DNA from: Methanomicrobiales archaeon HGW-Methanomicrobiales-2
GTDB lineage: Archaea; Halobacteriota; Methanomicrobia; Methanomicrobiales; Methanoculleaceae
DNA length: 56,205 bases
Direction: 5' to 3'
Assembly: GCA_002839645.1 (NCBI GenBank)
Contig: PGYL01000009.1
Location: 1 to 56,205, forward strand
Positions within the stretch are counted from its first letter, which is position 1; every line of letters begins with the position of its first letter. The translations under genes were made by a program, and so were the position numbers. Under the pieces are notes generated by a model, which ran no database searches, was not told where the DNA came from, and saw only the letters and a list, made by a program, of their open reading frames with translations. Positions 42,372 to 50,978 of the stretch are shown one piece after another.

Positions 42372-44629
42372 AAAACCCGTACGAGTGGCTCGCAGACACC
42401 GTCAACAACCACACCTGGACCGTCGCCGGAATCGTGGCAGCCGTCTTCGTCCTGGCATGCTTCGGGCTCACGATGGTGACGATGGAGACCGGCGACGACA
42501 CCTACATCGACAAGGACACCCCCCGCGGTGCGCTCCTCGCTCACTACAAGGATACTTACGGCTCCGACGCGATCATGCTCATCTATGAGGCGGACAGTGT
42601 TCGAAACCCCGAGATCCTCGGGTACATCGACCGTCTCCAGGAAGACCTTCGGAACGAACGCTACGTTGCCGGAGTCTCCGGTGTCGTCGATCTCCTCAAA
42701 CAGGCGAACGGCGGCGCCCTGCCGTCGTCCAGAGCGGAGATCAACGGAATCATCGGGCAGGCCCCGCCGGAGATGGTCGAACGGATGCTGCCCTCGGACC
42801 TGATGACGATCAGCGTCATCGCCCTCGACCCGGGCGTCTCCACGCAGGTCCAGAGGCAGGTCCTCGAAAACATCGGGTCCATCATCGGCATATCGGAACC
42901 CCCGCCGGGCCTCTCGGTCACGGTCTCCGGAAGTCCGGCGTTCTCGAAGGAGATGGGTGAGGCGATGGGGGCGGAGATGGGCACGCTGATCCTTGCGGCC
43001 ATGATCCTTATGACCTTCGCGGTGATGCTCCTCTTCTCCCACGTCCGCTACCGCCTCCTTCCCGTCGGGGTCGTGACCGTCGGGCTCATCCTGACCTTCG
43101 GGCTCATGGGCATCTTCGGGATCCCGGTCAGCATGGTGGTGATTGCGGCGTTCCCGGTGCTTATCGGGGTCGGAATCGACTACGCAATCCAGTTCCAGGC
43201 CCGGTTCGATGAAGAGAGCCAGCACTCCACTCTCCCGGAAGCCGTACGGACCACAATCGTCCACTCGGGCCCTTCAATCCTGATCGCCATGACGGCGACG
43301 GCCCTCGGATTCGTCGCGATGTTCTTCACCCCGGTGCCGATGATAGCCGACTTCGGGAAGGTCTGCGCCATAGGAGTGGCCTCCTGTTATCTTGCGGCGC
43401 TCATCATCGTCCCGGTGTTTGGAATCCTCACGAACTACCGGCCGAAAGAGGCAAAATCTGTCAACTCAGCCTCCGAATCAGGGCATTCTCTCGTCGAGCG
43501 CTATGAGCACCTCATCGGGAAGATGGCCTATGCCATCGCAAAACATCCGCTCCCGGTTCTCCTGATCTTCGGCATGATTGCGGTAGGCGGTTACTACCTC
43601 GACGAGAAGGTCCCCATCAGCGCAGACGAGAAGACCTTCGTTCCCGACAATATGCCCGCCCTTGAGGATATGGAGAAGATCACCCGGACGATGGGGGCAA
43701 CGAGCACCATCCCGGTCGTCGTGACGGCGGACAACGTCCTGAGTTTGGAGACGCTTGCCTGGATCGAGCAGTTCGGGACGTATGAGCAGGAACACAACGA
43801 CAAGATAACCGGCGTGACGAGCATCGCAACCCTGATCCGGGACTACAATGGTGGAGTCCTGCCTAGAACGAGTGCAGAGATCAACGAGGTCATCACCCTG
43901 ATTCCGGAGGCGACCCTGAAGCGTTACCTCAACGGGAACATGGAAGCGGTCCTTGAGTTCTCGACGGTCTCGATGGAGATGGGCGCTCAAAAGTCCTTCA
44001 TCGAGGGGATGAAGAACGATGTGGCGTGGAACGAGCCCCCGGCCGGCGTGACGGTGAGGATCACCGGCACCACGGAGATGTTCGTCGCCCTCATGGACGA
44101 TATCAGCGAGTCCAAGATGTTCATGACCCTGCTTGGGTTCGCCTTCATCCTCACCTTCCTGCTCCTCGTCTACCGGAGAGTCGGCGCCGCATCTCCGCTC
44201 ATCCCGATCGCCTTCGTCGTGGGCTGGTGCGGGGCGATCATGTACCTCCTCGGCCTCGATTACACGCCGCTGACGGCCGTTCTCGGGTCGATGAGCATCG
44301 GCGTGGCCTCAGAGTACACCATCGTGATCATGGAGCGGTGCGAGGAGGAACTCGCCAAAGGCGTAGGATACCTCGACGCCATCCAGCATGGGGTGCAGAA
44401 GATCGGGATGGCCATCACGGTATCCGGGGTGGCGACGATCTCCGGATTTGCGGCGCTCGCCGTATCGAGCTTCAACATCATCAGCAACTTCGGGATCGTG
44501 ACGGTCCTCACCGTCGGGTTCTCGCTCGTAGGTGCGATCGTCGCGCTGCCGGCGGTCCTCTCGCTCATGTACCGCTACGCCGGGAGCTCCCGGGCCCCGA
44601 CCCCGGCAGTGACCGGGATCACGGACTGA
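42368..44629 (+). CDS. RND superfamily exporter, MMPL/HAE3 type (copy 1)
   Basis: This 753-residue protein has twelve transmembrane helices in two halves. The first half has an external domain after helix 1 (GDDTYIDKDTPRGALLAHY), then PVLIGVGIDYAIQFQARFDEE between helices. The second half has GSMSIGVASEYTIVIMERCEE at the equivalent place. These correspond to the proton-relay segments of RND transporters of the HAE3/MMPL group, which export lipids or hydrophobic compounds. The substrate is unknown. The small ORF before it is coupled. Confidence 0.9.
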   Translation: MKNPYEWLADTVNNHTWTVAGIVAAVFVLACFGLTMVTMETGDDTYIDKDTPRGALLAHYKDTYGSDAIMLIYEADSVRNPEILGYIDRLQEDLRNERYVAGVSGVVDLLKQANGGALPSSRAEINGIIGQAPPEMVERMLPSDLMTISVIALDPGVSTQVQRQVLENIGSIIGISEPPPGLSVTVSGSPAFSKEMGEAMGAEMGTLILAAMILMTFAVMLLFSHVRYRLLPVGVVTVGLILTFGLMGIFGIPVSMVVIAAFPVLIGVGIDYAIQFQARFDEESQHSTLPEAVRTTIVHSGPSILIAMTATALGFVAMFFTPVPMIADFGKVCAIGVASCYLAALIIVPVFGILTNYRPKEAKSVNSASESGHSLVERYEHLIGKMAYAIAKHPLPVLLIFGMIAVGGYYLDEKVPISADEKTFVPDNMPALEDMEKITRTMGATSTIPVVVTADNVLSLETLAWIEQFGTYEQEHNDKITGVTSIATLIRDYNGGVLPRTSAEINEVITLIPEATLKRYLNGNMEAVLEFSTVSMEMGAQKSFIEGMKNDVAWNEPPAGVTVRITGTTEMFVALMDDISESKMFMTLLGFAFILTFLLLVYRRVGAASPLIPIAFVVGWCGAIMYLLGLDYTPLTAVLGSMSIGVASEYTIVIMERCEEELAKGVGYLDAIQHGVQKIGMAITVSGVATISGFAALAVSSFNIISNFGIVTVLTVGFSLVGAIVALPAVLSLMYRYAGSSRAPTPAVTGITD

Positions 44630-44739
44630 TACCCCGGTTGTCTGCGCTTCAACCCCGCGAGAAACGCGGGAAGGCCTGCCGTCGGACCCCAAAACCCTTA
44701 TTTTCCTTCCGACGTTGCCGGGAGAGGCTGAGTCTGCCG

Positions 44740-44853
44740 TCAGTACCCGTCAAGGAGCGCGGCGAAGAGCTGCGCCTCTGCCTCTCGCAGGTGCTCGATT
44801 GCGGCGGCCTTGCTGATGCCCCTCTTCTTCGCAAACTGCCGGTTGTTGATCCT
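44740..44853 (-). pseudogene. C-terminal HTH remnant of a Bat/HTH-10-like regulator
   Basis: On the minus strand the last 38 codons of an open frame read INNRQFAKKRGISKAAAIEH then LREAEAQLFAALLDGY and stop. This is a helix-turn-helix with the typical GIS-K-x-E-HLR-xAE-x-L spacing of the HTH_10 domain. The codons before it are antisense to the second copy's promoter and do not look like protein, so only the domain end survives. It marks a recombination breakpoint between the two exporter units. Confidence 0.45.
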
Positions 44854-45017
44854 GTGGGGATGAGAGATCGGTAGGGAAAGCGCAGGCGAGCCGGCAGCAA
44901 AGAACCCCGCACGAGAACCGGGCCGTGATGCCCCTTCCTCCGGGGTTGCAGTAAGTTCATCTCCGGTCCCATAGAAACAGTACCCCAACAGACGAGCCAC
45001 CTATAGCGAGGAGAGAC

Positions 45018-45212
45018 GTGAGCTACATCATTCCCTGTAACACCGGACCCTGCCGGTGCTCCAATGAACGTCGATGCCCCATGCGTCCGGAGCGGTCGTA
45101 CGAGGAACTGTTTTTTAAGGAGACCAACCAGATCCAGGCTGAAATTACCCATGCAGGGACCCTCGCGATCATCGGTGAGTATGAGGCGAACATGCCGGAG
45201 GAATACACATGA
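45018..45212 (+). CDS. small accessory protein of the MMPL exporter unit, short form
   Basis: The GTG at 45018 follows GAGGAGAG and gives 64 residues. The N-terminus has Cys-rich IPCNTGPCRCSNERRC. The end, LAIIGEYEANMPEEYT, is nearly identical to that of the longer paralogue at 41952. The central helical segment of the long form is absent. It overlaps the exporter start by ATGA. The conserved ends suggest that the Cys-rich head and the tail carry the function, or that the tail sequence only serves coupling. Confidence 0.55.
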   Translation: MSYIIPCNTGPCRCSNERRCPMRPERSYEELFFKETNQIQAEITHAGTLAIIGEYEANMPEEYT

Positions 45213-47467
45213 AAAACCCGTACGAGTGGCTCGCCGCCGCCATCAACAACCACACCTGGGCCGTCGCCGGCATCGCCGCCGCTGTCTTCATCCTGGCATG
45301 CTTCGGGCTCTCGATGGTGACGATGCAGACCGGCGACGACACCTACGTCGACAAGACCACCCCCCGCGGCGCGCTCCTCGCCCACTACGCCGACACTTAC
45401 GGCTCCGACGCGATCATGCTCATCTATGAGGCGGACAGCGTCCGGAGCCCCGATGTCCTCAGGTTTATCGACGGTCTCCAGGAAGACCTCAGGAACGAGC
45501 GTTATGTCGCTAGTGTCTCCGGCGTCGTCGATCTCCTCAAACAGGCGAACGACGGCACCCTGCCGTCGTCCAAAGCGGAGATCGACGCCATCATCGGACA
45601 GGCCCCGCCGGAGATGGTTGAGCGGATGCTGCCCTCGGACCTGATGACGATCAGCGTCATCGCCCTCGAGCCGGGCGTCACCATGGAGGCCCAGATGCGG
45701 GTCGTCGAGAACATCCAGTCCGCCGTGGGCACATCGGAGCCGCCGCCGGGCCTCGCGGTCACGGTCTCCGGAAACCCGGCGTTCTCGAAAGAGATGGAGG
45801 AGGAGATGGGAGGGCAGATGGGCATGCTGATCCTTGCGGCCATGCTTCTCATGGTCCTCGCAGTGCTGCTCCTCTTCTCCCACGTTCGCTACAGCCTCCT
45901 CCCCGTCGGGATCGTGGCTGCCGGGGTGATCATGACCTTCGGGTTTATGGGCCTCTTCGGCATTCCCATCAGCATGACGGTGATCGCGGCGTTCCCGGTG
46001 CTCATCGGGATCGGGATCGACTACGCGATCCAGTTCCATGCCCGGTTCGACGAAGAGATCCGGCGCGGCACCATCCCGGAGGCCGTATGGGCCACCGTCA
46101 CCCAGATGGGGCCCTCGGTCCTGATCGCGATGCTGGCGACGGCGCTCGGATTCATCGCGGTGTTTTTTGGCCCGGTGCCGATGATAGCCGACTTTGGGAT
46201 CGTCTGCACCATCGGGGTCGTCTCCTGCTACCTCGCGGCGTTGATCGCCGTCCCGATCGTTGCAATCATCACCCGCTACCGGCCGAAGAAGGAGGTTGCC
46301 GCGTCCGGCACCCCCCCGGGGCAGGGGAACGCTGTCATGGAGCGGTATGACCGGTTCCTCGGCCGGCTGGCCTCTACAGTCGCAAAATACCCGATCCCGG
46401 TCATCCTGCTCTTTACAGTGGTCGCGGCAGGGGGCTTTTACCTCGACGAGAGGGTCCCCATCAGCGCGGACGAGAAGACCTTCGTTCCCGGCGATATGCC
46501 CGCCCTCCTGGATATGGAGAAGCTCACCCGGACCATGGGGTCGACGACCACTATCCCGGTCGTCGTGACCGCGGACGATGTCCGGAGCCCGGAGACACTT
46601 GCGTGGATCGATCGGTTCGGGGTCTACGAGCAGGAGCACAATGACAAGATAAACGGGGTAACGAGCATCGCAACCCTGATCAGGCAATACAATGACGGGG
46701 TGCTGCCCTCGACCAGAGGAGAGATCGACGAGGTCACCGCCCGCATCCCGGAGTCGACCCTGAAGCGCTACCTCAACGGAAACATGGAGGCGGTGCTCGA
46801 GTTCTCGACGGTCGATATGGGGATGAGCGCCGCCCGCGACCTCGTCGGAAGGATGCAGGGCGACGTTGCGTGGAACAACCCCCCCGCCGGCGTGACGGTG
46901 AAGATCACCGGCCAGCTGGAGATGTTTTCCGCGCTCATGGACGACATCGCCGATTCCAAGACCTTCATGACCCTGCTCGGGTTCGCCTTCATCCTCGGGT
47001 TCCTGCTCCTCGTCTACCGGAAGTTCGGGGCCGTCGCACCGGTCATCCCGATCGTCTTCATCGTGGGCTGGAACGGGGCGATCATGTACCTCCTCGGCCT
47101 CGACTACACCCCGCTGACGGCCGTTCTCGGGTCGATGACGATCGGTGTCGCGTCCGAGTACACCATCCTGATCATGGAGCGGTGCGAAGAGGAACTTGCC
47201 CGGGGTATGGAGTTCCTCGACGCCATCCAGACCGCCGTGCAGAAGATCGGGACGGCTATCACGGTCTCGGGGATGACGACGGTCTTCGGGTTCTCGGCGC
47301 TCACCCTCTCGACGTTCAACATCATCAGCAACTTCGGGATCGTGACGGTCATATCCGTCGGGTTCTCGCTCGTGGGCGCGATCGTCGTGATGCCGGCGGT
47401 CCTTGCACTCTTATACCGCTACACCGGGCGCTCCCGTGCCCCTGCGCCGGCCGGGATCGCGGAGTAA
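45209..47467 (+). CDS. RND superfamily exporter, MMPL/HAE3 type (copy 2)
   Basis: This 752-residue protein is a close paralogue of copy 1, similar throughout (for example GIGIDYAIQFHARFDEE, GSMTIGVASEYTILIMERCEE). Differences cluster in the external loops, such as around residues 370-380 after the first half. Twelve helices are expected. It may have diverged in substrate. Confidence 0.9.
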   Translation: MKNPYEWLAAAINNHTWAVAGIAAAVFILACFGLSMVTMQTGDDTYVDKTTPRGALLAHYADTYGSDAIMLIYEADSVRSPDVLRFIDGLQEDLRNERYVASVSGVVDLLKQANDGTLPSSKAEIDAIIGQAPPEMVERMLPSDLMTISVIALEPGVTMEAQMRVVENIQSAVGTSEPPPGLAVTVSGNPAFSKEMEEEMGGQMGMLILAAMLLMVLAVLLLFSHVRYSLLPVGIVAAGVIMTFGFMGLFGIPISMTVIAAFPVLIGIGIDYAIQFHARFDEEIRRGTIPEAVWATVTQMGPSVLIAMLATALGFIAVFFGPVPMIADFGIVCTIGVVSCYLAALIAVPIVAIITRYRPKKEVAASGTPPGQGNAVMERYDRFLGRLASTVAKYPIPVILLFTVVAAGGFYLDERVPISADEKTFVPGDMPALLDMEKLTRTMGSTTTIPVVVTADDVRSPETLAWIDRFGVYEQEHNDKINGVTSIATLIRQYNDGVLPSTRGEIDEVTARIPESTLKRYLNGNMEAVLEFSTVDMGMSAARDLVGRMQGDVAWNNPPAGVTVKITGQLEMFSALMDDIADSKTFMTLLGFAFILGFLLLVYRKFGAVAPVIPIVFIVGWNGAIMYLLGLDYTPLTAVLGSMTIGVASEYTILIMERCEEELARGMEFLDAIQTAVQKIGTAITVSGMTTVFGFSALTLSTFNIISNFGIVTVISVGFSLVGAIVVMPAVLALLYRYTGRSRAPAPAGIAE

Positions 47468-47587
47468 GCCCCAAAGAATCGCCGGTACTACAGGGGCTCC
47501 GTTGCCGGAGTCCCTGCGATCCGGGGAGGCGGCAGGGATATCAAGATTTATATAGTACCTGCCATATCCTTTCCCCGGTGGTATACC

Positions 47588-48286
47588 GTGGCAAATGGAG
47601 ACCTCACGGCGCAAGTTTTGGCGCCATTTGAGCCGGTTGAAGAACTGGCCCGTAACGTCATTCTGTTTCTACCCAACCTCATTGCAGCGATCATCATCCT
47701 GATCATCGGCTGGATCCTCGGACGCATCCTCGGCAGGGTTGTTGCCGAGCTCCTCGACCGGCTCGGTGTCGACGACGCACTCCGGAAGACCTCGGCCGGC
47801 AAGCAGATTGAACGATCCACGATGAACATAAGCCGCCTCTTCGACCTCATCGTCCGCTGGTTCATCTACCTCATCGCGATCCTCACAGCGGTCAGCGTCC
47901 TCCAGATCCCGACCCTGACAGCGGCGGTCGCGGTTATCGTGGCCTACATCCCGAACATCGTCGCGTTCATCCTGATCCTCGTCATCGGGATCATCCTGAT
48001 CGATTGGCTCATGGACATCCTTCAGGGCATGGGGGAGGTACAGAGTATCCAGGGCTTCGGGCTGATCGCGATGCTGCTGCGGGCGTTCCTCTACTTCGTC
48101 GTCGCCATCCTCGCGCTCCAGCAACTCTTGATCGACCTCTCGATCATCTACGTCTTCGTCGTCCCGATCGCATGGGGAGTCGGCCTCGGCCTCGGTGCGG
48201 CGATCGCCATCATCGTCGGACTCGGCATGCGTGACCGGGCGCCGGAACTCATGGACCAGTTGATAGGCAAAGTGAAAAGAGAATAA
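47588..48286 (+). CDS. MscS-like membrane protein with conserved TM-helix repeats
   Basis: The GTG at 47588 starts a 232-residue protein with four or five helices: NLIAAIIILIIGWILGRILG, LIVRWFIYLIAILTAVSVLQ, PNIVAFILILVIGIILIDWL and a C-terminal pair. The pattern matches the conserved TM-helix family related to small-conductance mechanosensitive channels. It lacks the cytoplasmic beta domain of MscS. It may act in osmotic release. The ribosome site GGTGG is just upstream. Confidence 0.78.
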   Translation: MANGDLTAQVLAPFEPVEELARNVILFLPNLIAAIIILIIGWILGRILGRVVAELLDRLGVDDALRKTSAGKQIERSTMNISRLFDLIVRWFIYLIAILTAVSVLQIPTLTAAVAVIVAYIPNIVAFILILVIGIILIDWLMDILQGMGEVQSIQGFGLIAMLLRAFLYFVVAILALQQLLIDLSIIYVFVVPIAWGVGLGLGAAIAIIVGLGMRDRAPELMDQLIGKVKRE

Positions 48287-48302
48287 TCCTTTTTTGGCGG
48301 GC

Positions 48303-49094
48303 TTACAGCCCGCCGTATTTCTGCACGTGCTCTCTGGCACGCCGGTAGCGTGGATCCCGGTCACCGGCGGGAGTGTCCCGGCCGTAGTGCCGCCGGTCCT
48401 CCCCCACCGGGCAGACCTTAATACAGATTCCACAGGGGGAGATGTGGCGCCGGGCGAGGTCGGCGCTGTTTTCGGCGCAGGCCGCCTTATCGGTGAGGCC
48501 CTCGGGGTAGTCCCGCTCGTCGAGCGCGCCCACGGGGCAGGAGTGGACGCAGAGCATGCACCGGGTGCAGAGGTCCTTCTCCAGCAGGGGGTCTTGCGGC
48601 AGGTCCGCGGCGGTGAGAACCGAGCCGAACCGGACACGGGGGCCGTACTCCGGCGTGAGGAGGGTGTTGTTCACGCCGAAGGTCCCGAGCCCCGCGAGGA
48701 GCGCGGCGTGGCGGTGCGAGAAGAAGGCGATGGGGTTCTTTTTGAGCACCTCGATGCTCCCGTAGCCGTCGCGGGGGACGAAGACCGAGGGGTAGCCGCA
48801 GTCGTTGAGGTATGAGGCGAGCCGGTAGGTGTACTGGTCGAGGAGGGTGTTGACGGTCTTATAGAGCTCGTGGTAGTAGATCGATGGGGAGGTCTCGAGC
48901 ACCGGGAGGTGGACCGGGAGGCCGATGACGATCACCGACCGGGCCTCCGGAAAGATCGACTGCGGGTAGAACTCCTCCGGCATCCAGGGGAGGAACGGCG
49001 GGTTTTCCCACCGGTCGGCGCTCGCGACCCCGACGAGCGGGATCTCCATTCGCCGGCACCGGTCGAGGACGGCTGCCTTCAGGTCGTCGTTCAT
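48303..49094 (-). CDS. QueG-like 4Fe-4S protein (epoxyqueuosine reductase-related)
   Basis: The ATG at 49094 (MNDDLKAAVLDRCRRMEIP) gives 263 residues. The N-terminal domain contains ARSVIVIGLPVHLPVLE and HAALLAGLGTFGVNNTLLTP, as in QueG-type cobalamin-dependent reductases. Two ferredoxin-type clusters follow: CTRCMLCVHSCPVGAL and CGICIKVCPVG. It is shorter than bacterial QueG, which has an extra C-terminal repeat region. Many methanogens carry such short forms of unknown substrate. It lies at the 3' side of moaE, 36 bases away, on the same strand. Confidence 0.75.
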   Translation of the reverse strand: MNDDLKAAVLDRCRRMEIPLVGVASADRWENPPFLPWMPEEFYPQSIFPEARSVIVIGLPVHLPVLETSPSIYYHELYKTVNTLLDQYTYRLASYLNDCGYPSVFVPRDGYGSIEVLKKNPIAFFSHRHAALLAGLGTFGVNNTLLTPEYGPRVRFGSVLTAADLPQDPLLEKDLCTRCMLCVHSCPVGALDERDYPEGLTDKAACAENSADLARRHISPCGICIKVCPVGEDRRHYGRDTPAGDRDPRYRRAREHVQKYGGL

Positions 49095-49130
49095 GACTAT
49101 CGAAGATCTGGTGCCCGGCAAGAAAAAGGT

Positions 49131-49562
49131 TCACCCCGGGGGCGGGGAGGACGTCTGGTCCCCGGGCTCGCCCGGTACCCAGCGCTCCTCCCCGTCCCTG
49201 CCGAACTCCTTCTTCCAGATCGGGACGGTCCGCTTGAGCCGGTCGATGATGTACTCGCTGGCAGCGAACGCCTCTTTCCGGTGCCCGGCTCCGACGATGA
49301 CAAGGAGAATAGTCTCGCCGACAAAAAGAGACCCTACGCGGTGGACGATGTCTACCGACTCGATCGGGTACTTCCGCATCGCTTCGTCGCGGATCGTCTC
49401 CAGTTCACGGACCGCGACCTCCTCGTAGACCTCCAGTTCCATCCGCTCCACCCCGTCGTCCCGAACAACGCCGCAGAACGTGACCAGGGCACCCATGCCC
49501 GGCCGCTTCGCCGCCTCGATCATCGTACCGGTGTCGATGACATCACGGGTAATACTGATCAT
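49131..49562 (-). CDS. moaE: molybdopterin synthase catalytic subunit MoaE
   Basis: This 143-residue protein shows ALVTFCGVVRDD, MELEVYEEVAVRELETIRDE, VDIVHRVGSLFVGETILLV and GAGHRKEAFAASEYIIDRLK ending TVPIWKKEF. The Lys in VPIWKKE is the catalytic base region of MoaE. It transfers sulfur from MoaD to precursor Z to make molybdopterin. It lies 13 bases downstream of the moaD gene in the minus-strand sulfur operon. Confidence 0.94.
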   Translation of the reverse strand: MISITRDVIDTGTMIEAAKRPGMGALVTFCGVVRDDGVERMELEVYEEVAVRELETIRDEAMRKYPIESVDIVHRVGSLFVGETILLVIVGAGHRKEAFAASEYIIDRLKRTVPIWKKEFGRDGEERWVPGEPGDQTSSPPPG

Positions 49563-49575
49563 ATCTATAACCCCT

Positions 49576-49848
49576 TTATCCGCCCGCCACCGGCGGGAAG
49601 ATGGCGATCTCGTCGCCTTCGGCGAGCGTGTCGAGGTCGCCTCTCTTCACCCGTTTGCCGTTTCGCATCAGGATGACGTGCGCCTGGAGCGCTCCGCCCT
49701 CGTCGAAGATCGCGGTGCCCCTGTCCCCGGCACGATCCCGGAGCGCGGCGAGAACCGTTGCCATCGTCGCTCCGTCGGGGACCTCGATCGGGAGGTCGCT
49801 CCCGAGGATCTCCCGGAAGCGGGCGAATGCCTTCACCCGGACCTTCAT
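49576..49848 (-). CDS. moaD: MoaD-type ubiquitin-like sulfur carrier
   Basis: The ATG at 49848 begins MKVRVKAFARFREILGSD and gives 90 residues. The beta-grasp fold ends in FPPVAGG, with the diglycine that MoeB adenylates and loads with sulfur. An upstream in-frame ATG would overlap the moeB gene and is not needed. It provides sulfur to MoaE, and in archaea such carriers can also serve tRNA thiolation. Confidence 0.93.
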   Translation of the reverse strand: MKVRVKAFARFREILGSDLPIEVPDGATMATVLAALRDRAGDRGTAIFDEGGALQAHVILMRNGKRVKRGDLDTLAEGDEIAIFPPVAGG

Positions 49849-49850
49849 GA

Positions 49851-50579
49851 TCACACCTCCCCGCCGCAGGCAGGGCACCCCGGCCGTTGCTCTACGGTAA
49901 ATGTCTCGAGCGTCGCCGAGAGGCCGTCCCAGAGGAGGAGCCGGTTCAACAGGGGGTCACCGGTCCCGGTGATGTACTTGATCGCTTCGTTGGCCTGGAT
50001 GAGGCCGATGATCCCCGGCGTCGTCCCGACGACCGGGAAGACCTCGGCAGGCGGGGCCTCCGGGAAGATGCATTCGAGACAGGCCGTCCGACCGGGGACG
50101 ATCGTCGTCGCCTGACCGTCGAACCCCCGGATAGCGCCGTGCAGCAGGGGAACGCCGGCACGGAGCGCCTCCCGGTTCAGGAGGTAGCGGGTCGGGAAGT
50201 TGTCCATCGCGTCCACGATCAGGTCGGCACCGGCGACCAGGTCCCGGACGTTCGTCTCATCGATGGTCACTGCAAGGGCCTCGATCTGGATATCGGGGTT
50301 TGCTTCCCGGAGTTTCGCTTCCGCGGACCCGGCCTTCGGCGTGCCGAGATCCCGCTCCCAATGGAGGACCTGACGGTTCAGGTTGGTCCGGTCCACGGTA
50401 TCCCTGTCCACAAGACGGATCTCCCCGACACCGGCGACGGCGAGGTAGAGGGCGACAGGACAGCCGAGACCCCCCGCCCCGGCGATGAAGACCTTCGCAT
50501 CTTTCAGCCGCTCCTGCCCCTCCTCGCCGAAGAGGAGAATCTGCCGGGCGTAACGCTCCCGTTCCCGTTGAAGGAGCAT
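49851..50579 (-). CDS. moeB: MoeB/ThiF-type adenylyltransferase
   Basis: The ATG at 50579 gives 242 residues starting MLLQRERERYARQILLFG. The nucleotide-binding motif is VFIAGAGGLGCPVALYLA, and the Arg-rich NLNRQVLHW is present. The catalytic loop is GRTACLECIFPEAPP, and zinc ligands are at CLEC and CPACGG. The enzyme adenylates the C-terminal Gly of MoaD. A long in-frame extension upstream lies in the nifU gene and is not coding. Confidence 0.92.
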   Translation of the reverse strand: MLLQRERERYARQILLFGEEGQERLKDAKVFIAGAGGLGCPVALYLAVAGVGEIRLVDRDTVDRTNLNRQVLHWERDLGTPKAGSAEAKLREANPDIQIEALAVTIDETNVRDLVAGADLIVDAMDNFPTRYLLNREALRAGVPLLHGAIRGFDGQATTIVPGRTACLECIFPEAPPAEVFPVVGTTPGIIGLIQANEAIKYITGTGDPLLNRLLLWDGLSATLETFTVEQRPGCPACGGEV

Positions 50580-50583
50580 GCCG

Positions 50584-50973
50584 TTATCCTCCGTTTGCTG
50601 TCGGCATCCCGTGCCGTGCCCGATAGTCGTCGATCGCCTTGTGGATCCCCTCTTCGGCGAGGACCGAGCAGTGGAGTTTCTGGGGGGGCAGCCCCTCCAG
50701 CGCCTCGACAACCGCCCGGTTGGTGACCGCCCACGCCTCGTCAAGGGTCTTACCCCTGATGAGCTCGGTGGCCATCGAACTCGACGCGATGGCGGCGGCG
50801 CAGCCGAAGGTCTTGAATTTTGCATCCACGATCCTGTTCTCTTCGATCCGGAGGGTTATCCGCATGATGTCGCCGCAGGTCGGGTTTCCGACCTCGCCGG
50901 CGCCGTCCGCATCCGGGATCTCCCCCATGTTCCGGGGGTTCATGAAATGGTCCATGACCTGTTCGCTGTACAT
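50584..50973 (-). CDS. nifU: NifU/IscU-type Fe-S scaffold protein
   Basis: The ATG at 50973 (MYSEQVMDHFMNPRNMGEI) has GTGATCC just before it. A GTG at 50982, overlapping the nifS stop, is an alternative. The 129 residues hold the three scaffold cysteines: NPTCGDIMRI, KTFGCAAAIASSS and LHCSVLAEEGI, and the Asp in NPTCGD that favours cluster release. It accepts sulfur from NifS and builds Fe-S clusters. It sits between nifS and moeB. Confidence 0.94.
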   Translation of the reverse strand: MYSEQVMDHFMNPRNMGEIPDADGAGEVGNPTCGDIMRITLRIEENRIVDAKFKTFGCAAAIASSSMATELIRGKTLDEAWAVTNRAVVEALEGLPPQKLHCSVLAEEGIHKAIDDYRARHGMPTANGG

Positions 50974-50978
50974 AAGGA

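Larger units (their letters stand above)
41877..44629 (+). repeat. tandem duplication, first copy (promoter, small ORF, MMPL exporter)
   Basis: This unit and 44945-47467 share the same order. A GTTGCA-N-TAA promoter motif comes first, then TATAGCGAGGA and a GTG-started small ORF whose end reads LAIIGEYEANMPEE. Last is a large exporter gene that overlaps the ORF by ATGA. Similarity is clear in the promoter and very high in the exporter. The first small ORF is longer, so one copy has lost or gained a central segment. Confidence 0.85.
44945..47467 (+). repeat. tandem duplication, second copy (promoter, short ORF, MMPL exporter)
   Basis: This is the second unit of the duplication described at 41877. 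The promoter region matches in GTTGCAG-TAAGTTCAT, the GAAACA block and TATAGCGAGGAGAGACGTGA. The small ORF keeps both ends but lacks about 75 central residues. Confidence 0.85.
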
